This document shows, piece by piece, positions 11,515-25,400 of a stretch of DNA of 64,000 bases. The stretch spans positions 2,170,001-2,234,000 of the forward strand of contig JAUIZM010000023.1 of the NCBI GenBank assembly GCA_030848705.1. Reading direction: 5' to 3'. Made by a program: the position numbers and the translations under genes. The stretch's first letter is position 1. The number at the start of each line of letters is the position of its first letter. Source of the DNA: Heracleum sosnowskyi. Taxonomy: Eukaryota; Streptophyta; Magnoliopsida; Apiales; Apiaceae. The notes under the pieces were generated by a model, which searched no databases, had not been told where the DNA came from, and was given only the letters and a program-made list of their open reading frames with translations.

Positions 11515-14500
11515 TTGAAGCGGGTCGTTTTGAGGATATTTTCTCGTAGTTTGACCCTATGGGTTTATAGAATTGCAATAAACTTCATTTGGAGCTGTCC
11601 GGACCTGAATTGGAGCAGATACCAGGGGACGCCCAATTACGTATACCTCTTAAGGGATCTATACATAGAAAACGGGGATAAATTGAAGCGGGTCGTTTTG
11701 AGGATATTTTCTCGTAGTTTGACCCTATGGGTTTATAGAATTGCAGTAAACTTCATTTGGAGCTGTCCGGACCTGAATTGGAGCAGATACCAGGGGACGC
11801 CCAATTACGTATACCTCTTAAGGGATCTATACATAGAAAACGTGGATAAATTGAAGTGGGTCGTTTTGTGGATATTTTCTCGTAGTTTGACCCTATGGGT
11901 TTATAGAATTGAAAAAAACTTCATTTGGAGCAGTCTGGACCTGAATTGGAGCCGATACCAGGGGACGCCCGATTACGTATACCTCTGAAGGGAGCTATAC
12001 AAGGAAAACGGGGATAAATTGAAGCAGGTCGTTTTGTGGGTATTTTCTCGTAGTTTGACCCTATAGGTTTATAGAATTGCAAAAAACTTCATTTGGAGCG
12101 GTCCGGGCCTGAATTGGAGCAGATACCAGGGGACGCCCGATTACGTATACCTCTGAAGGGAGCTATACAAGGAAAACGGGGATAAATTAAAGCGGGTCGT
12201 TTTGAGGATATTTTCTCGTAGTTTGACCCTATGGGTTTATAGAATTGCAAAAAACTTCATTTGGAGCTGTCCGGACCTGAATTTGAGCAGATATCAGGGG
12301 ACACCCGATTATGTATACCTCTGAAGGGAGCTATACAAGGAAAACGGGGATAAATTGAAGCGGGTCATTTTGTGGATATTTTCTCGTAGTTTGACCCTAT
12401 GGGTTTATAGAATTGAAAAAAACTTCATTTGGAGCAGTCTGGACCTGAATTGTAGCCGATACCAGGGGACGCACGATTACGTATACCTCTGAAGGGAGCT
12501 ATACAAGGAAAACGGGGATAAATTGAAGCGGGTCGTTTTGAGGATATTTTCTCGTAGTTTGACCCTATGGGTTTATAGAATTGCAATAAACTTCATTTGG
12601 AGCTGTCCGGACCTGAATTGGAGCAGATACCAGGGGACGCCCGATTACGTATACCTCTTAAGGGATCTATACATAGAAAACGGGGATAAATTGAAGCGGG
12701 TCGTTTTGTGGATATTTTCTCGTAGTTTGACCCTATGGGTTTATAGAATTGCAAAAAACTTCATTTGGAGCTGTCCGGACCTGAATTTGAGCAGATATCA
12801 GGGGACACCCGATTATGTATATCTCTGAAGGGAGCTATACAAGGAAAACGGGGATAAATTGAAGCCGGTCATTTTGTGGATATTTTCTCGTAGTTTGACC
12901 CTATGGGTTTATAGAATTGAAAAAAACTTCATTTGGAGCAGTCTGGACCTGAATTGGAGCCGATACCAGGGGACGCCCGATTACGTATACCTCTGAAGGG
13001 AGCTATACAAGGAAAACGGGGATAAATTGAAGCGGGTCGTTTTGAGGATATTTTCTCGTAGTTTGACCCTATGGGTTTATAGAATTGCAATAAACTTCAT
13101 TTGGAGCTGTCCGGACCTGAATTGGAGCAGATACCAGGGGACGCCCGATTACGTATACCTCTTAAGGGATCTATACAAGGAAAACGAGGATAAATTGAAG
13201 TGGGTCGTTTTGTGGATATCTTCTCATAGTTTGACCCTATGGGTTTATAGAATTGCAATAAACTTCATTTGGAGCTGTCCGGACCTGAATTGGAGCAGAT
13301 ACTAGGGGACGCCCGATTACGTATACCTCTTAAGGGATCTATATAAGGAAAACGGGGATAAATTGAAGTGGGTCGTTTTGTGGATATTTTCTCGTAGTTT
13401 GACCCTATGGGTTTATAGAATTGCAAAAAACTTCATTTGGAGCAGTCCGGGCCTAAATTGGAGCAAATACCAGGGGACGCACGATTACGTATACCTCTGA
13501 AGGGAGCTATACAAGGAAAACGGGGATAAATTGAAGCAGGTCGTTTTGTGGGTATTTTCTAGTAGTTTGACCCTATAGGTTTATAGAATTGCAAAAAACT
13601 TCATTTGGAGCGGTCCGGGCCTAAATTGGAGCAGATACCAGGGGACGCCCGATTACGTATACCTCTGAAGGGAGCTATACAAGGAAAACAGGGATAAATT
13701 AAAGCGGGTCGTTTTGAGGATATTTTCTCGTAGTTTGACCCTATGGGTTTATAGAATTGCAAAAAACTTCATTTGGAGCTGTCCGGACCTGAATTTGAGC
13801 AGATATCAGGGGACACCCGATTATGTATACCTCTGAAGGGAGCTATACAAGGAAAACGGGGATAAATTGAAGCGGGTCATTTTGTGGATATTTTCTCGTA
13901 GTTTGACCCTATGGGTTTATAGAATTGAAAAAAACTTCATTTGGAGCAGTCTGGACCTGAATTGTAGCCGATACCAGGGGACGCACGATTACGTATACCT
14001 CTGAAGGGAGCTATACAAGGAAAACGGGGATAAATTGAAGCGGGTCGTTTTGAGGATATTTTCTCGTAGTTTGACCCTATGGGTTTATAGAATTGCAATA
14101 AACTTCATTTGGAGCTGTCCGGACCTGAATTGGAGCAGATACCAGGGGACGCCCGATTACGTATACCTCTTAAGGGATCTATACAAGGAAAACGGGTATA
14201 AATTGAAGCGGGTCGTTTTGAGGATATTTTCTCGTAGTTTGACCCTATGGGTTTATAGAATTGCAGTAAACTTCATTTGGAGCTGTCCGGACCTGAATTG
14301 GAGCAGATACCAGGGGACGCCCAATTACGTATACCTCTTAAGGGATCTATACATAGAAAACGGGGATAAATTGAAGCGGGTCGTTTTGTGGATATTTTCT
14401 CGTAGTTTGACCCTATGGGTTTATAGAATTGCAAAAAACTTCATTTGGAGCTGTCCGGACCTGAATTTGAGCAGATATCAGGGGACACCCGATTATGTAT

Positions 14501-16218
14501 ACCTCTGAAGGGATCTATACAAGGAAAACGGGGATAAATTGAAGCGGGTCATTTTGTGGATATTTTCTCGTAGTTTGACCCTATGGGTTTATAGAATTGA
14601 AAAAAACTTCATTTGGAGCAGTCTGGACCTGAATTGGAGCCGATACCAGGGGACGCCCGATTACGTATATCTCTGAAGGGAGCTATACAAGGAAAACGGG
14701 GATAAATTGAAGCGGGTCGTTTTGAGGATATTTTCTCGTAGTTTGACCCTATGGGTTTATAGAATTGCAATAAACTTCATTTGGAGCTGTCCGGACCTGA
14801 ATTGGAGCAGATACCAGGGGACGCCCGATTACGTATACCTCTTAAGGGATCTATACAAGGAAAACGGGGATAAATTGAAGTGGGTCGTTTTGTGGATATC
14901 TTCTCGTAGTTTGACCCTATGGGTTTATAGAATTGCAAAAAACTTCATTTGGAGCAGTCCGGGCCTAAATTGGAGCAGATACCAGGGGACGCCCGATTAC
15001 GTATACCTCTGAAGGGAGCTATACAAGGAAAACGGGGATAAATTGAAGCGGGTCGTTTTGAGGATATTTTCTCGTAATTTGACCATATGGGTTTATAGAA
15101 TTGCAATAAACTTCATTTGGAGCTGTCCGGACCTGAATTGGAGCAGATACCAGGGGACGCCCGATTACGTATACCTCTTAAGGGATCTATACAAGGAAAA
15201 CGGGGATAAATTGAAGTGGGTCGTTTTGTGGATATTTTCTCTTAGTTTGACCCTATGGGTTTATAGAATTGCAAAAAACTTCATTTGGAGCAGTCCGGGC
15301 CTAAATTGGAGCAGATACCAGGGGACGCACGATTACGTATACCTCTGAAGGGAGCTATACAAGGAAAACGGGGATAAATTGAAGCAGGTCGTTTTGTGGG
15401 TATTTTCTAGTAGTTTGACCCTATAGGTTTATAGAATTGCAAAAAACTTCATTTGGAGCAGTCCGGGCCTAAATTGGAGCAGATACCAGGGGACGCCCGA
15501 TTACGTATACCTCTGAAGGGAGCTATACAAGGAAAACGGGGATAAATTGAAGCGGGTCGTTTTGAGGATATTTTCTCGTAGTTTGACCCTTTGGGTTTAT
15601 AGAATTGCAGTAAACTTCATTTGGAGCAGTCCGGGCCTAAATTGGAGCAGATACCAGGGGACGCACGATTACGTATACCTCTGAAGGGAGCTATACAAGG
15701 AAAACGGGGATAAATTGAAGCAGGTCGTTTTGTGGGTATTTTCTAGTAGTTTGACCCTATAGGTTTATAGAATTGCAAAAAACTTCATTTGGAGCAGTCC
15801 GGGCCTAAATTGGAGCAGATACCAGGGGACGCCCGATTACGTATACCTCTGAAGGGAGCTATACAAGGAAAACGGGGATAAATTGAAGCGGGTCGTTTTG
15901 AGGATATTTTCTCGTAGTTTGACCCTTTGGGTTTATAGAATTGCAGTAAACTTCATTTGGAGCTGTCCGGACCTGAATTGGAGCAGATACCAGGGGACGC
16001 CCGATTACGTATACCTCTTAAGGGATCTATACATAGAAAACGGGGATAAATTGAAGCGGGTCGTTTTGTGGATATTTTCTCGTAGTTTGACCCTATGGGT
16101 TTATAGAATTGCAAAAAACTTCATTTGGAGCTGTCCGGACCTGAATTTCAACAGATATCAGGGGACACCCAATTATGTATACCTCTGAAGGGAGCTATAC
16201 AAGGAAAACGGGGATAAA
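11515..16218 (+). repeat. 28-mer tandem duplication, left copy (4704 bp)
   Basis: This stretch repeats immediately to the right from 16219. Shared private changes include AAACGTGG then GAAGTGGG at 11839-11858 and 16543-16562, a C-like unit with TCTCGTAG at 12019 and 16723, TATATCTC near 12820 and 17524, and ATATAAGG near 13343 and 18047. Start-to-start offset is 4704 bp, exactly 28 units. Few differences separate the copies (for example AACAGGG near 13688 only on the left), so the event is recent on the scale of the array. Confidence 0.85.
15379..16050 (+). repeat. Dimer duplication with chimeric G/B monomer at 15547
   Basis: Type C units at 15379 and 15715 are each followed by a unit with the rare CCCTTTGGG and GCAGTA. 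The first of these (15547) has a type G front half but a type B back half, with CAGTCCGGGCC and GCACGATT. The second (15883) is an ordinary type G. This pattern is what a 336-bp tandem duplication would leave, with the switch lying in shared sequence between monomer positions 66 and 81. The whole arrangement is copied at 21091-21762. Confidence 0.8.
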
Positions 16219-16386
16219 TTGAAGCAGGTCGTTTTGAGGATATTTTCTCGTAGTTTGACCCTATGGGTTTATAGAATTGCAATAAACTTCATTTGGAGCT
16301 GTCCGGACCTGAATTGGAGCAGATACCAGGGGACGCCCAATTACGTATACCTCTTAAGGGATCTATACATAGAAAACGGGGATAAA
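16219..16386 (+). repeat. Chimeric C/A monomer at a 28-mer duplication junction
   Basis: The unit begins GAAGCAGG like type C but continues TTTTGAGGATATTTTCTCG like type A. Its first bases match the type C unit at 21931, which follows the right copy. The remainder matches the type A unit at 11515, which starts the left copy. The switch lies within GGTCGTTTTG, monomer positions 9-18. This is the expected junction of a tandem duplication by unequal exchange. Confidence 0.85.
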
Positions 16387-17730
16387 TTGAAGCGGGTCGT
16401 TTTGAGGATATTTTCTCGTAGTTTGACCCTATGGGTTTATAGAATTGCAGTAAACTTCATTTGGAGCTGTCCGGACCTGAATTGGAGCAGATACCAGGGG
16501 ACGCCCAATTACGTATACCTCTTAAGGGATCTATACATAGAAAACGTGGATAAATTGAAGTGGGTCGTTTTGTGGATATTTTCTCGTAGTTTGACCCTAT
16601 GGGTTTATAGAATTGAAAAAAACTTCATTTGGAGCAGTCTGGACCTGAATTGGAGCCGATACCAGGGGACGCCCGATTACGTATACCTCTGAAGGGAGCT
16701 ATACAAGGAAAACGGGGATAAATTGAAGCAGGTCGTTTTGTGGGTATTTTCTCGTAGTTTGACCCTATAGGTTTATAGAATTGCAAAAAACTTCATTTGG
16801 AGCGGTCCGGGCCTGAATTGGAGCAGATACCAGGGGACGCCCGATTACGTATACCTCTGAAGGGAGCTATACAAGGAAAACGGGGATAAATTAAAGCGGG
16901 TCGTTTTGAGGATATTTTCTCGTAGTTTGACCCTATGGGTTTATAGAATTGCAAAAAACTTCATTTGGAGCTGTCCGGACCTGAATTTGAGCAGATATCA
17001 GGGGACACCCGATTATGTATACCTCTGAAGGGAGCTATACAAGGAAAACGGGGATAAATTGAAGCGGGTCATTTTGTGGATATTTTCTCGTAGTTTGACC
17101 CTATGGGTTTATAGAATTGAAAAAAACTTCATTTGGAGCAATCTGGACCTGAATTGTAGCCGATACCAGGGGACGCACGATTACGTATACCTCTGAAGGG
17201 AGCTATACAAGGAAAACGGGGATAAATTGAAGCGGGTCGTTTTGAGGATATTTTCTCGTAGTTTGACCCTATGGGTTTATAGAATTGCAATAAACTTCAT
17301 TTGGAGCTGTCCGGACCTGAATTGGAGCAGATACCAGGGGACGCCCGATTACGTATACCTCTTAAGGGATCTATACATAGAAAACGGGGATAAATTGAAG
17401 CGGGTCGTTTTGTGGATATTTTCTCGTAGTTTGACCCTATGGGTTTATAGAATTGCAAAAAACTTCATTTGGAGCTGTCCGGACCTGAATTTGAGCAGAT
17501 ATCAGGGGACACCCGATTATGTATATCTCTGAAGGGAGCTATACAAGGAAAACGGGGATAAATTGAAGCCGGTCATTTTGTGGATATTTTCTCGTAGTTT
17601 GACCCTATGGGTTTATAGAATTGAAAAAAACTTCATTTGGAGCAGTCTGGACCTGAATTGGAGCCGATACCAGGGGACGCCCGATTACGTATACCTCTGA
17701 AGGGAGCTATACAAGGAAAACGGGGATAAA

Positions 17731-19746
17731 TTGAAGCGGGTCGTTTTGAGGATATTTTCTCGTAGTTTGACCCTATGGGTTTATAGAATTGCAATAAACT
17801 TCATTTGGAGCTGTCCGGACCTGAATTGGAGCAGATACCAGGGGACGCCCGATTACGTATACCTCTTAAGGGATCTATACAAGGAAAACGAGGATAAATT
17901 GAAGTGGGTCGTTTTGTGGATATCTTCTCATAGTTTGACCCTATGGGTTTATAGAATTGCAATAAACTTCATTTGGAGCTGTCCGGACCTGAATTGGAGC
18001 AGATACTAGGGGACGCCCGATTACGTATACCTCTTAAGGGATCTATATAAGGAAAACGGGGATAAATTGAAGTGGGTCGTTTTGTGGATATTTTCTCGTA
18101 GTTTGACCCTATGGGTTTATAGAATTGCAAAAAACTTCATTTGGAGCAGTCCGGGCCTAAATTGGAGCAAATACCAGGGGACGCACGATTACGTATACCT
18201 CTGAAGGGAGCTATACAAGGAAAACGGGGATAAATTGAAGCAGGTCGTTTTGTGGGTATTTTCTAGTAGTTTGACCCTATAGGTTTATAGAATTGCAAAA
18301 AACTTCATTTGGAGCGGTCCGGGCCTAAATTGGAGCAGATACCAGGGGACGCCCGATTACGTATACCTCTGAAGGGAGCTATACAAGGAAAACGGGGATA
18401 AATTAAAGCGGGTCGTTTTGAGGATATTTTCTCGTAGTTTGACCCTATGGGTTTATAGAATTGCAAAAAACTTCATTTGGAGCTGTCCGGACCTGAATTT
18501 GAGCAGATATCAGGGGACACCCGATTATGTATACCTCTGAAGGGAGCTATACAAGGAAAACGGGGATAAATTGAAGCGGGTCATTTTGTGGATATTTTCT
18601 CGTAGTTTGACCCTATGGGTTTATAGAATTGAAAAAAACTTCATTTGGAGCAGTCTGGACCTGAATTGGAGCCGATACCAGGGGACGCCCGATTACGTAT
18701 ACCTCTGAAGGGAGCTATACAAGGAAAACGGGGATAAATTGAAGCGGGTCGTTTTGAGGATATTTTCTCGTAGTTTGACCCTATGGGTTTATAGAATTGC
18801 AATAAACTTCATTTGGAGCTGTCCGGACCTGAATTGGAGCAGATACCAGGGGACGCCCGATTACGTATACCTCTTAAGGGATCTATACAAGGAAAACGAG
18901 GATAAATTGAAGTGGGTCGTTTTGTGGATATCTTCTCATAGTTTGACCCTATGGGTTTATAGAATTGCAATAAACTTCATTTGGAGCTGTCCGGACCTGA
19001 ATTGGAGCAGATACTAGGGGACGCCCGATTACGTATACCTCTTAAGGGATCTATATAAGGAAAACGGGGATAAATTGAAGTGGGTCGTTTTGTGGATATT
19101 TTCTCGTAGTTTGACCCTATGGGTTTATAGAATTGCAAAAAACTTCATTTGGAGCAGTCCGGGCCTAAATTGGAGCAAATACCAGGGGACGCACGATTAC
19201 GTATACCTCTGAAGGGAGCTATACAAGGAAAACGGGGATAAATTGAAGCAGGTCGTTTTGTGGGTATTTTCTAGTAGTTTGACCCTATAGGTTTATAGAA
19301 TTGCAAAAAACTTCATTTGGAGCGGTCCGGGCCTAAATTGGAGCAGATACCAGGGGACGCCCGATTACGTATACCTCTGAAGGGAGCTATACAAGGAAAA
19401 CGGGGATAAATTAAAGCGGGTCGTTTTGAGGATATTTTCTCGTAGTTTGACCCTATGGGTTTATAGAATTGCAAAAAACTTCATTTGGAGCTGTCCGGAC
19501 CTGAATTTGAGCAGATATCAGGGGACACCCGATTATGTATACCTCTGAAGGGAGCTATACAAGGAAAACGGGGATAAATTGAAGCGGGTCATTTTGTGGA
19601 TATTTTCTCGTAGTTTGACCCTATGGGTTTATAGAATTGAAAAAAACTTCATTTGGAGCAGTCTGGACCTGAATTGTAGCCGATACCAGGGGACGCACGA
19701 TTACGTATACCTCTGAAGGGAGCTATACAAGGAAAACGGGGATAAA
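17731..19746 (+). repeat. 6-mer tandem duplication (2 x 1008 bp)
   Basis: Units 17731-18738 and 18739-19746 have the same order A, B' with CTAGGGG, B with ATATAAGG, C, D, E. The two copies differ at only a few sites; the last unit ends GGAGCCG and GCCCG in the first copy but GTAGCCG and GCACG in the second. The related blocks at 7987 and 13027 have a single copy, so this is a lineage-specific duplication inside the right-hand 28-mer. Confidence 0.85.
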
Positions 19747-22434
19747 TTGAAGCGGGTCGTTTTGAGGATATTTTCTCGTAGTTTGACCCTATGGGTTTAT
19801 AGAATTGCAATAAACTTCATTTGGAGCTGTCCGGACCTGAATTGGAGCAGATACCAGGGGACGCCCGATTACGTATACCTCTTAAGGGATCTATACAAGG
19901 AAAACGGGTATAAATTGAAGCGGGTCGTTTTGAGGATATTTTCTCGTAGTTTGACCCTATGGGTTTATAGAATTGCAGTAAACTTCATTTGGAGCTGTCC
20001 GGACCTGAATTGGAGCAGATACCAGGGGACGCCCAATTACGTATACCTCTTAAGGGATCTATACATAGAAAACGGGGATAAATTGAAGCGGGTCGTTTTG
20101 TGGATATTTTCTCGTAGTTTGACCCTATGGGTTTATAGAATTGCAAAAAACTTCATTTGGAGCTGTCCGGACCTGAATTTGAGCAGATATCAGGGGACAC
20201 CCGATTATGTATACCTCTGAAGGGATCTATACAAGGAAAACGGGGATAAATTGAAGCGGGTCATTTTGTGGATATTTTCTCGTAGTTTGACCCTATGGGT
20301 TTATAGAATTGAAAAAAACTTCATTTGGAGCAGTCTGGACCTGAATTGGAGCCGATACCAGGGGACGCCCGATTACGTATATCTCTGAAGGGAGCTATAC
20401 AAGGAAAACGGGGATAAATTGAAGCGGGTCGTTTTGAGGATATTTTCTCGTAGTTTGACCCTATGGGTTTATAGAATTGCAATAAACTTCATTTGGAGCT
20501 GTCCGGACCTGAATTGGAGCAGATACCAGGGGACGCCCGATTACGTATACCTCTTAAGGGATCTATACAAGGAAAACGGGGATAAATTGAAGTGGGTCGT
20601 TTTGTGGATATCTTCTCGTAGTTTGACCCTATGGGTTTATAGAATTGCAAAAAACTTCATTTGGAGCAGTCCGGGCCTAAATTGGAGCAGATACCAGGGG
20701 ACGCCCGATTACGTATACCTCTGAAGGGAGCTATACAAGGAAAACGGGGATAAATTGAAGCGGGTCGTTTTGAGGATATTTTCTCGTAATTTGACCATAT
20801 GGGTTTATAGAATTGCAATAAACTTCATTTGGAGCTGTCCGGACCTGAATTGGAGCAGATACCAGGGGACGCCCGATTACGTATACCTCTTAAGGGATCT
20901 ATACAAGGAAAACGGGGATAAATTGAAGTGGGTCGTTTTGTGGATATTTTCTCTTAGTTTGACCCTATGGGTTTATAGAATTGCAAAAAACTTCATTTGG
21001 AGCAGTCCGGGCCTAAATTGGAGCAGATACCAGGGGACGCACGATTACGTATACCTCTGAAGGGAGCTATACAAGGAAAACGGGGATAAATTGAAGCAGG
21101 TCGTTTTGTGGGTATTTTCTAGTAGTTTGACCCTATAGGTTTATAGAATTGCAAAAAACTTCATTTGGAGCAGTCCGGGCCTAAATTGGAGCAGATACCA
21201 GGGGACGCCCGATTACGTATACCTCTGAAGGGAGCTATACAAGGAAAACGGGGATAAATTGAAGCGGGTCGTTTTGAGGATATTTTCTCGTAGTTTGACC
21301 CTTTGGGTTTATAGAATTGCAGTAAACTTCATTTGGAGCAGTCCGGGCCTAAATTGGAGCAGATACCAGGGGACGCACGATTACGTATACCTCTGAAGGG
21401 AGCTATACAAGGAAAACGGGGATAAATTGAAGCAGGTCGTTTTGTGGGTATTTTCTAGTAGTTTGACCCTATAGGTTTATAGAATTGCAAAAAACTTCAT
21501 TTGGAGCAGTCCGGGCCTAAATTGGAGCAGATACCAGGGGACGCCCGATTACGTATACCTCTGAAGGGAGCTATACAAGGAAAACGGGGATAAATTGAAG
21601 CGGGTCGTTTTGAGGATATTTTCTCGTAGTTTGACCCTTTGGGTTTATAGAATTGCAGTAAACTTCATTTGGAGCTGTCCGGACCTGAATTGGAGCAGAT
21701 ACCAGGGGACGCCCGATTACGTATACCTCTTAAGGGATCTATACATAGAAAACGGGGATAAATTGAAGCGGGTCGTTTTGTGGATATTTTCTCGTAGTTT
21801 GACCCTATGGGTTTATAGAATTGCAAAAAACTTCATTTGGAGCTGTCCGGACCTGAATTTCAACAGATATCAGGGGACACCCAATTATGTATACCTCTGA
21901 AGGGAGCTATACAAGGAAAACGGGGATAAATTGAAGCAGGTCGTTTTGTGGGTATTTTCTAGTAGTTTGACCCTATAGGTTTATAGAATTGCAAAAAACT
22001 TCATTTGGAGCAGTCCGGGCCTAAATTGGAGCAGATACCAGGGGACGCCCGATTACGTATACCTCTGAAGGGAGCTATACAAGGAAAATGGGGATAAATT
22101 GAAGCGGGTCGTTTTGAGGATATTTTCTCGTAGTTTGACCCTATGGGTTTATAGAATTGCAGTAAACTTCATTTGGAGCTGTCCGGACCTGAATTGGAGC
22201 AGATACCAGGGGACGCCCGATTACGTATACCTCTTAAGGGATCTATACATAGAAAACGGGGATAAATTGAAGCGGGTCGTTTTGTGGATATTTTCTCGTA
22301 GTTTGACCCTATGGGTTTATAGAATTGCAAAAAACTTCATTTGGAGCTGTCCGGACCTGAATTTGAGCAGATATCAGGGGACACCCAATTATGTATACCT
22401 CTGAAGGGAGCTATACAAGGAAAACGGGGATAAA

Positions 22435-25400
22435 TTGAAGCGGGTCATTTTGTGGATATTTTCTCGTAGTTTGACCCTATGGGTTTATAGAATTGAAAAA
22501 AACTTCATTTGGAGCAGTCTGGACCTGAATTGTAGCCGATACCAGGGGACGCCCGATTACGTATACCTCTGAAGGGAGCTATACAAGAAAAACGGGGATA
22601 AATTGAAGCGGGTCGTTTTGAGGATATTTTCTCGTAGTTTGACCCTATGGGTTTATAGAATTGCAATAAACTTCATTTGGAGCTGTCCGGACCTGAATTG
22701 GAGCAGATACCAGGGGACGCCCGATTACGTATACCTCTTAAGGGATCTATACAAGGAAAACGGGTATAAATTGAAGCGGGTCGTTTTGAGGATATTTTCT
22801 CGTAGTTTGACCCTATGGGTTTATAGAATTGCAGTAAACTTCATTTGGAGCTGTCCGGACCTGAATTGGAGCAGATACCAGGGGACGCCCAATTACGTAT
22901 ACCTCTTAAGGGATCTATACATAGAAAACGGGGATAAATTGAAGCGGGTCGTTTTGTGGATATTTTCTCGTAGTTTGACCCTATGGGTTTATAGAATTGC
23001 AAAAAACTTCATTTGGAGCTGTCCGGACCTGAATTTGAGCAGATATCAGGGGACACCCGATTATGTATACCTCTGAAGGGAGCTATACAAGGAAAACGGG
23101 GATAAATTGAAGCGGGTCATTTTGTGGATATTTTCTCGTAGTTTGACCCTATGGGTTTATAGAATTGAAAAAAACTTCATTTGGAGCAGTCTGGACCTGA
23201 ATTGGAGCCGATACCAGGGGACGCCCGATTACCTATACCTCTGAAGGGAGCTATACAAGGAAAACGGGGATAAATTGAAGCGGGTCGTTTTGAGGATATT
23301 TTCTCGTAGTTTGACCCTATGGGTTTATAGAATTGCAATAAACTTCATTTGGAGCTGTCCGGACCTGAATTGGAGCAGATACCAGGGGACGCCCGATTAC
23401 GTATACCTCTTAAGGGATCTATACAAGGAAAACGGGGATAAATTGAAGTGGGTCGTTTTGTGGATATCTTCTCGTAGTTTGACCCTATGGGTTTATAGAA
23501 TTGCAAAAAACTTCATTTGGAGCAGTCCGGGCCTAAATTGGAGCAGATACCAGGGGACGCCCGATTACGTATACCTCTGAAGGGAGCTATACAAGGAAAA
23601 CGGGGATAAATTGAAGCGGGTCGTTTTGAGGATATTTTCTCGTAGTTTGACCATATGGGTTTATAGAATTGCAATAAACTTCATTTGGAGCTGTCCGGAC
23701 CTGAATTGGAGCAGATACCAGGGGACGCCCGATTACGTATACCTCTTAAGGGATCTATACAAGGAAAACGGGGATAAATTGAAGTGGGTCGTTTTGTGGA
23801 TATTTTCTCGTAGTTTGACCCTATGGGTTTATAGAATTGCAAAAAACTTCATTTGGAGCAGTCCGGGCCTAAATTGGAGCAGATACCAGGGGACGCCCGA
23901 TTACGTATACCTCTGAAGGGAGCTAGACAAGGAAAACGGGGATAAATTGAAGCGGGTCGTTTTGAGGATATTTTCTCGTAGTTTGACCCTATGGGTTTAT
24001 AGAATTGCAGTAAACTTCATTTGGAGCTGTCCGGACCTGAATTGGAACAGATACCAGGGGACGCCCGATTACGTATACCTCTTAAGGGATCTATACATAG
24101 AAAACGGGGATAAATTGAAGCGGGTCGTTTTGTGGATATTTTCTCGTAGTTTGACCCTATGGGTTTATAGAATTGCAAAAAACTTCATTTGGAGCAGTCT
24201 GGGCCTAAATTGGAGCAGATACCAGGGGACGCACGATTACGTATACCTCTGAAGGGAGCTATACAAGGAAAACGGGGATAAATTGAAGCAGGTCGTTTTG
24301 TGGGTATTTTCTAGTAGTTTGACCCTATAGGTTTATAGAATTGCAAAAAACTTCATTTGGAGCAGTCCGGGCCTAAATTGGAGCAGATACCAGGGGACGC
24401 CCGATTACGTATACCTCTGAAGGGAGCTATACAAGGAAAACGGGGATAAATTGAAGCGGGTCGTTTTGTGGATATTTTCTCGTAGTTTGACCCTATGGGT
24501 TTATAGAATTGCAAAAAACTTCATTTGGAGCTGTCCGGACCTGAATTTGAGCAGATATCAGGGGACACCCAATTATGTATACCTCTGAAGGGAGCTATAC
24601 AAGGAAAACGGGGATAAATTGAAGCGGGTCATTTTGTGGATATTTTCTCGTAGTTTGACCCTATGGATTTATAGAATTGAAAAAAACTTCATTTGGAGCA
24701 GTCTGGACCTGAATTGTAGCCGATACCAGGGGACGCCCGATTACGTATACCTCTGAAGGGAGCTATACAAGAAAAACAGGGATAAATTGAAGCGGGTCGT
24801 TTTGAGGATATTTTCTCGTAGTTTGACCCTATGGGTTTATAGAATTGCAATAAACTTCATTTGGAGCTGTCCGGACCTGAATTGGAGCAGATACCAGGGG
24901 ACGCCCGATTACGTATACCTCTTAAGGGATCTATACAAGAAAAACGGGTATAAATTGAAGCGGGTCGTTTTGAGGATATTTTCTCGTAGTTTGACCCTAT
25001 GGGTTTATAGAATTGCAGTAAACTTCATTTGGAGCTGTCCGGACCTGAATTGGAGCAGATACCAGGGGACGCCCAATTACGTATACCTCTTAAGGGATCT
25101 ATACATAGAAAACGGGGATAAATTGAAGCGGGTCGTTTTGTGGATATTTTCTCGTAGTTTGACCCTATGGGTTTATAGAATTGCAAAAAACTTCATTTGG
25201 AGCTGTCCGAACCTGAATTTGAGCAGATATCAGGGGACACCCGATTATGTATACCTCTGAAGGGAGCTATACAAGGAAAACGGGGATAAATTGAAGCGGG
25301 TCATTTTGTGGATATTTTCTCGTAGTTTGACCCTATGGGTTTATAGAATTGAAAAAAACTTCATTTGGAGCAGTCTGGACCTGAATTGGAGCCGATACCA

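Larger units (their letters stand above)
16219..21930 (+). repeat. 28-mer tandem duplication, right copy (with internal 6-mer duplication, 5712 bp)
   Basis: It matches 11515-16218 in order, with 1008 extra bases from an internal six-unit duplication. The offset is 4704 bp up to 17730 and 5712 bp after 18739. The last unit (21763) carries the rare AATTTCAACAG and CCCAATTATG of the last unit of the left copy (16051). The next unit, at 21931, is an ordinary type C, which identifies the right-hand parent of the chimera at 16219. Confidence 0.85.
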
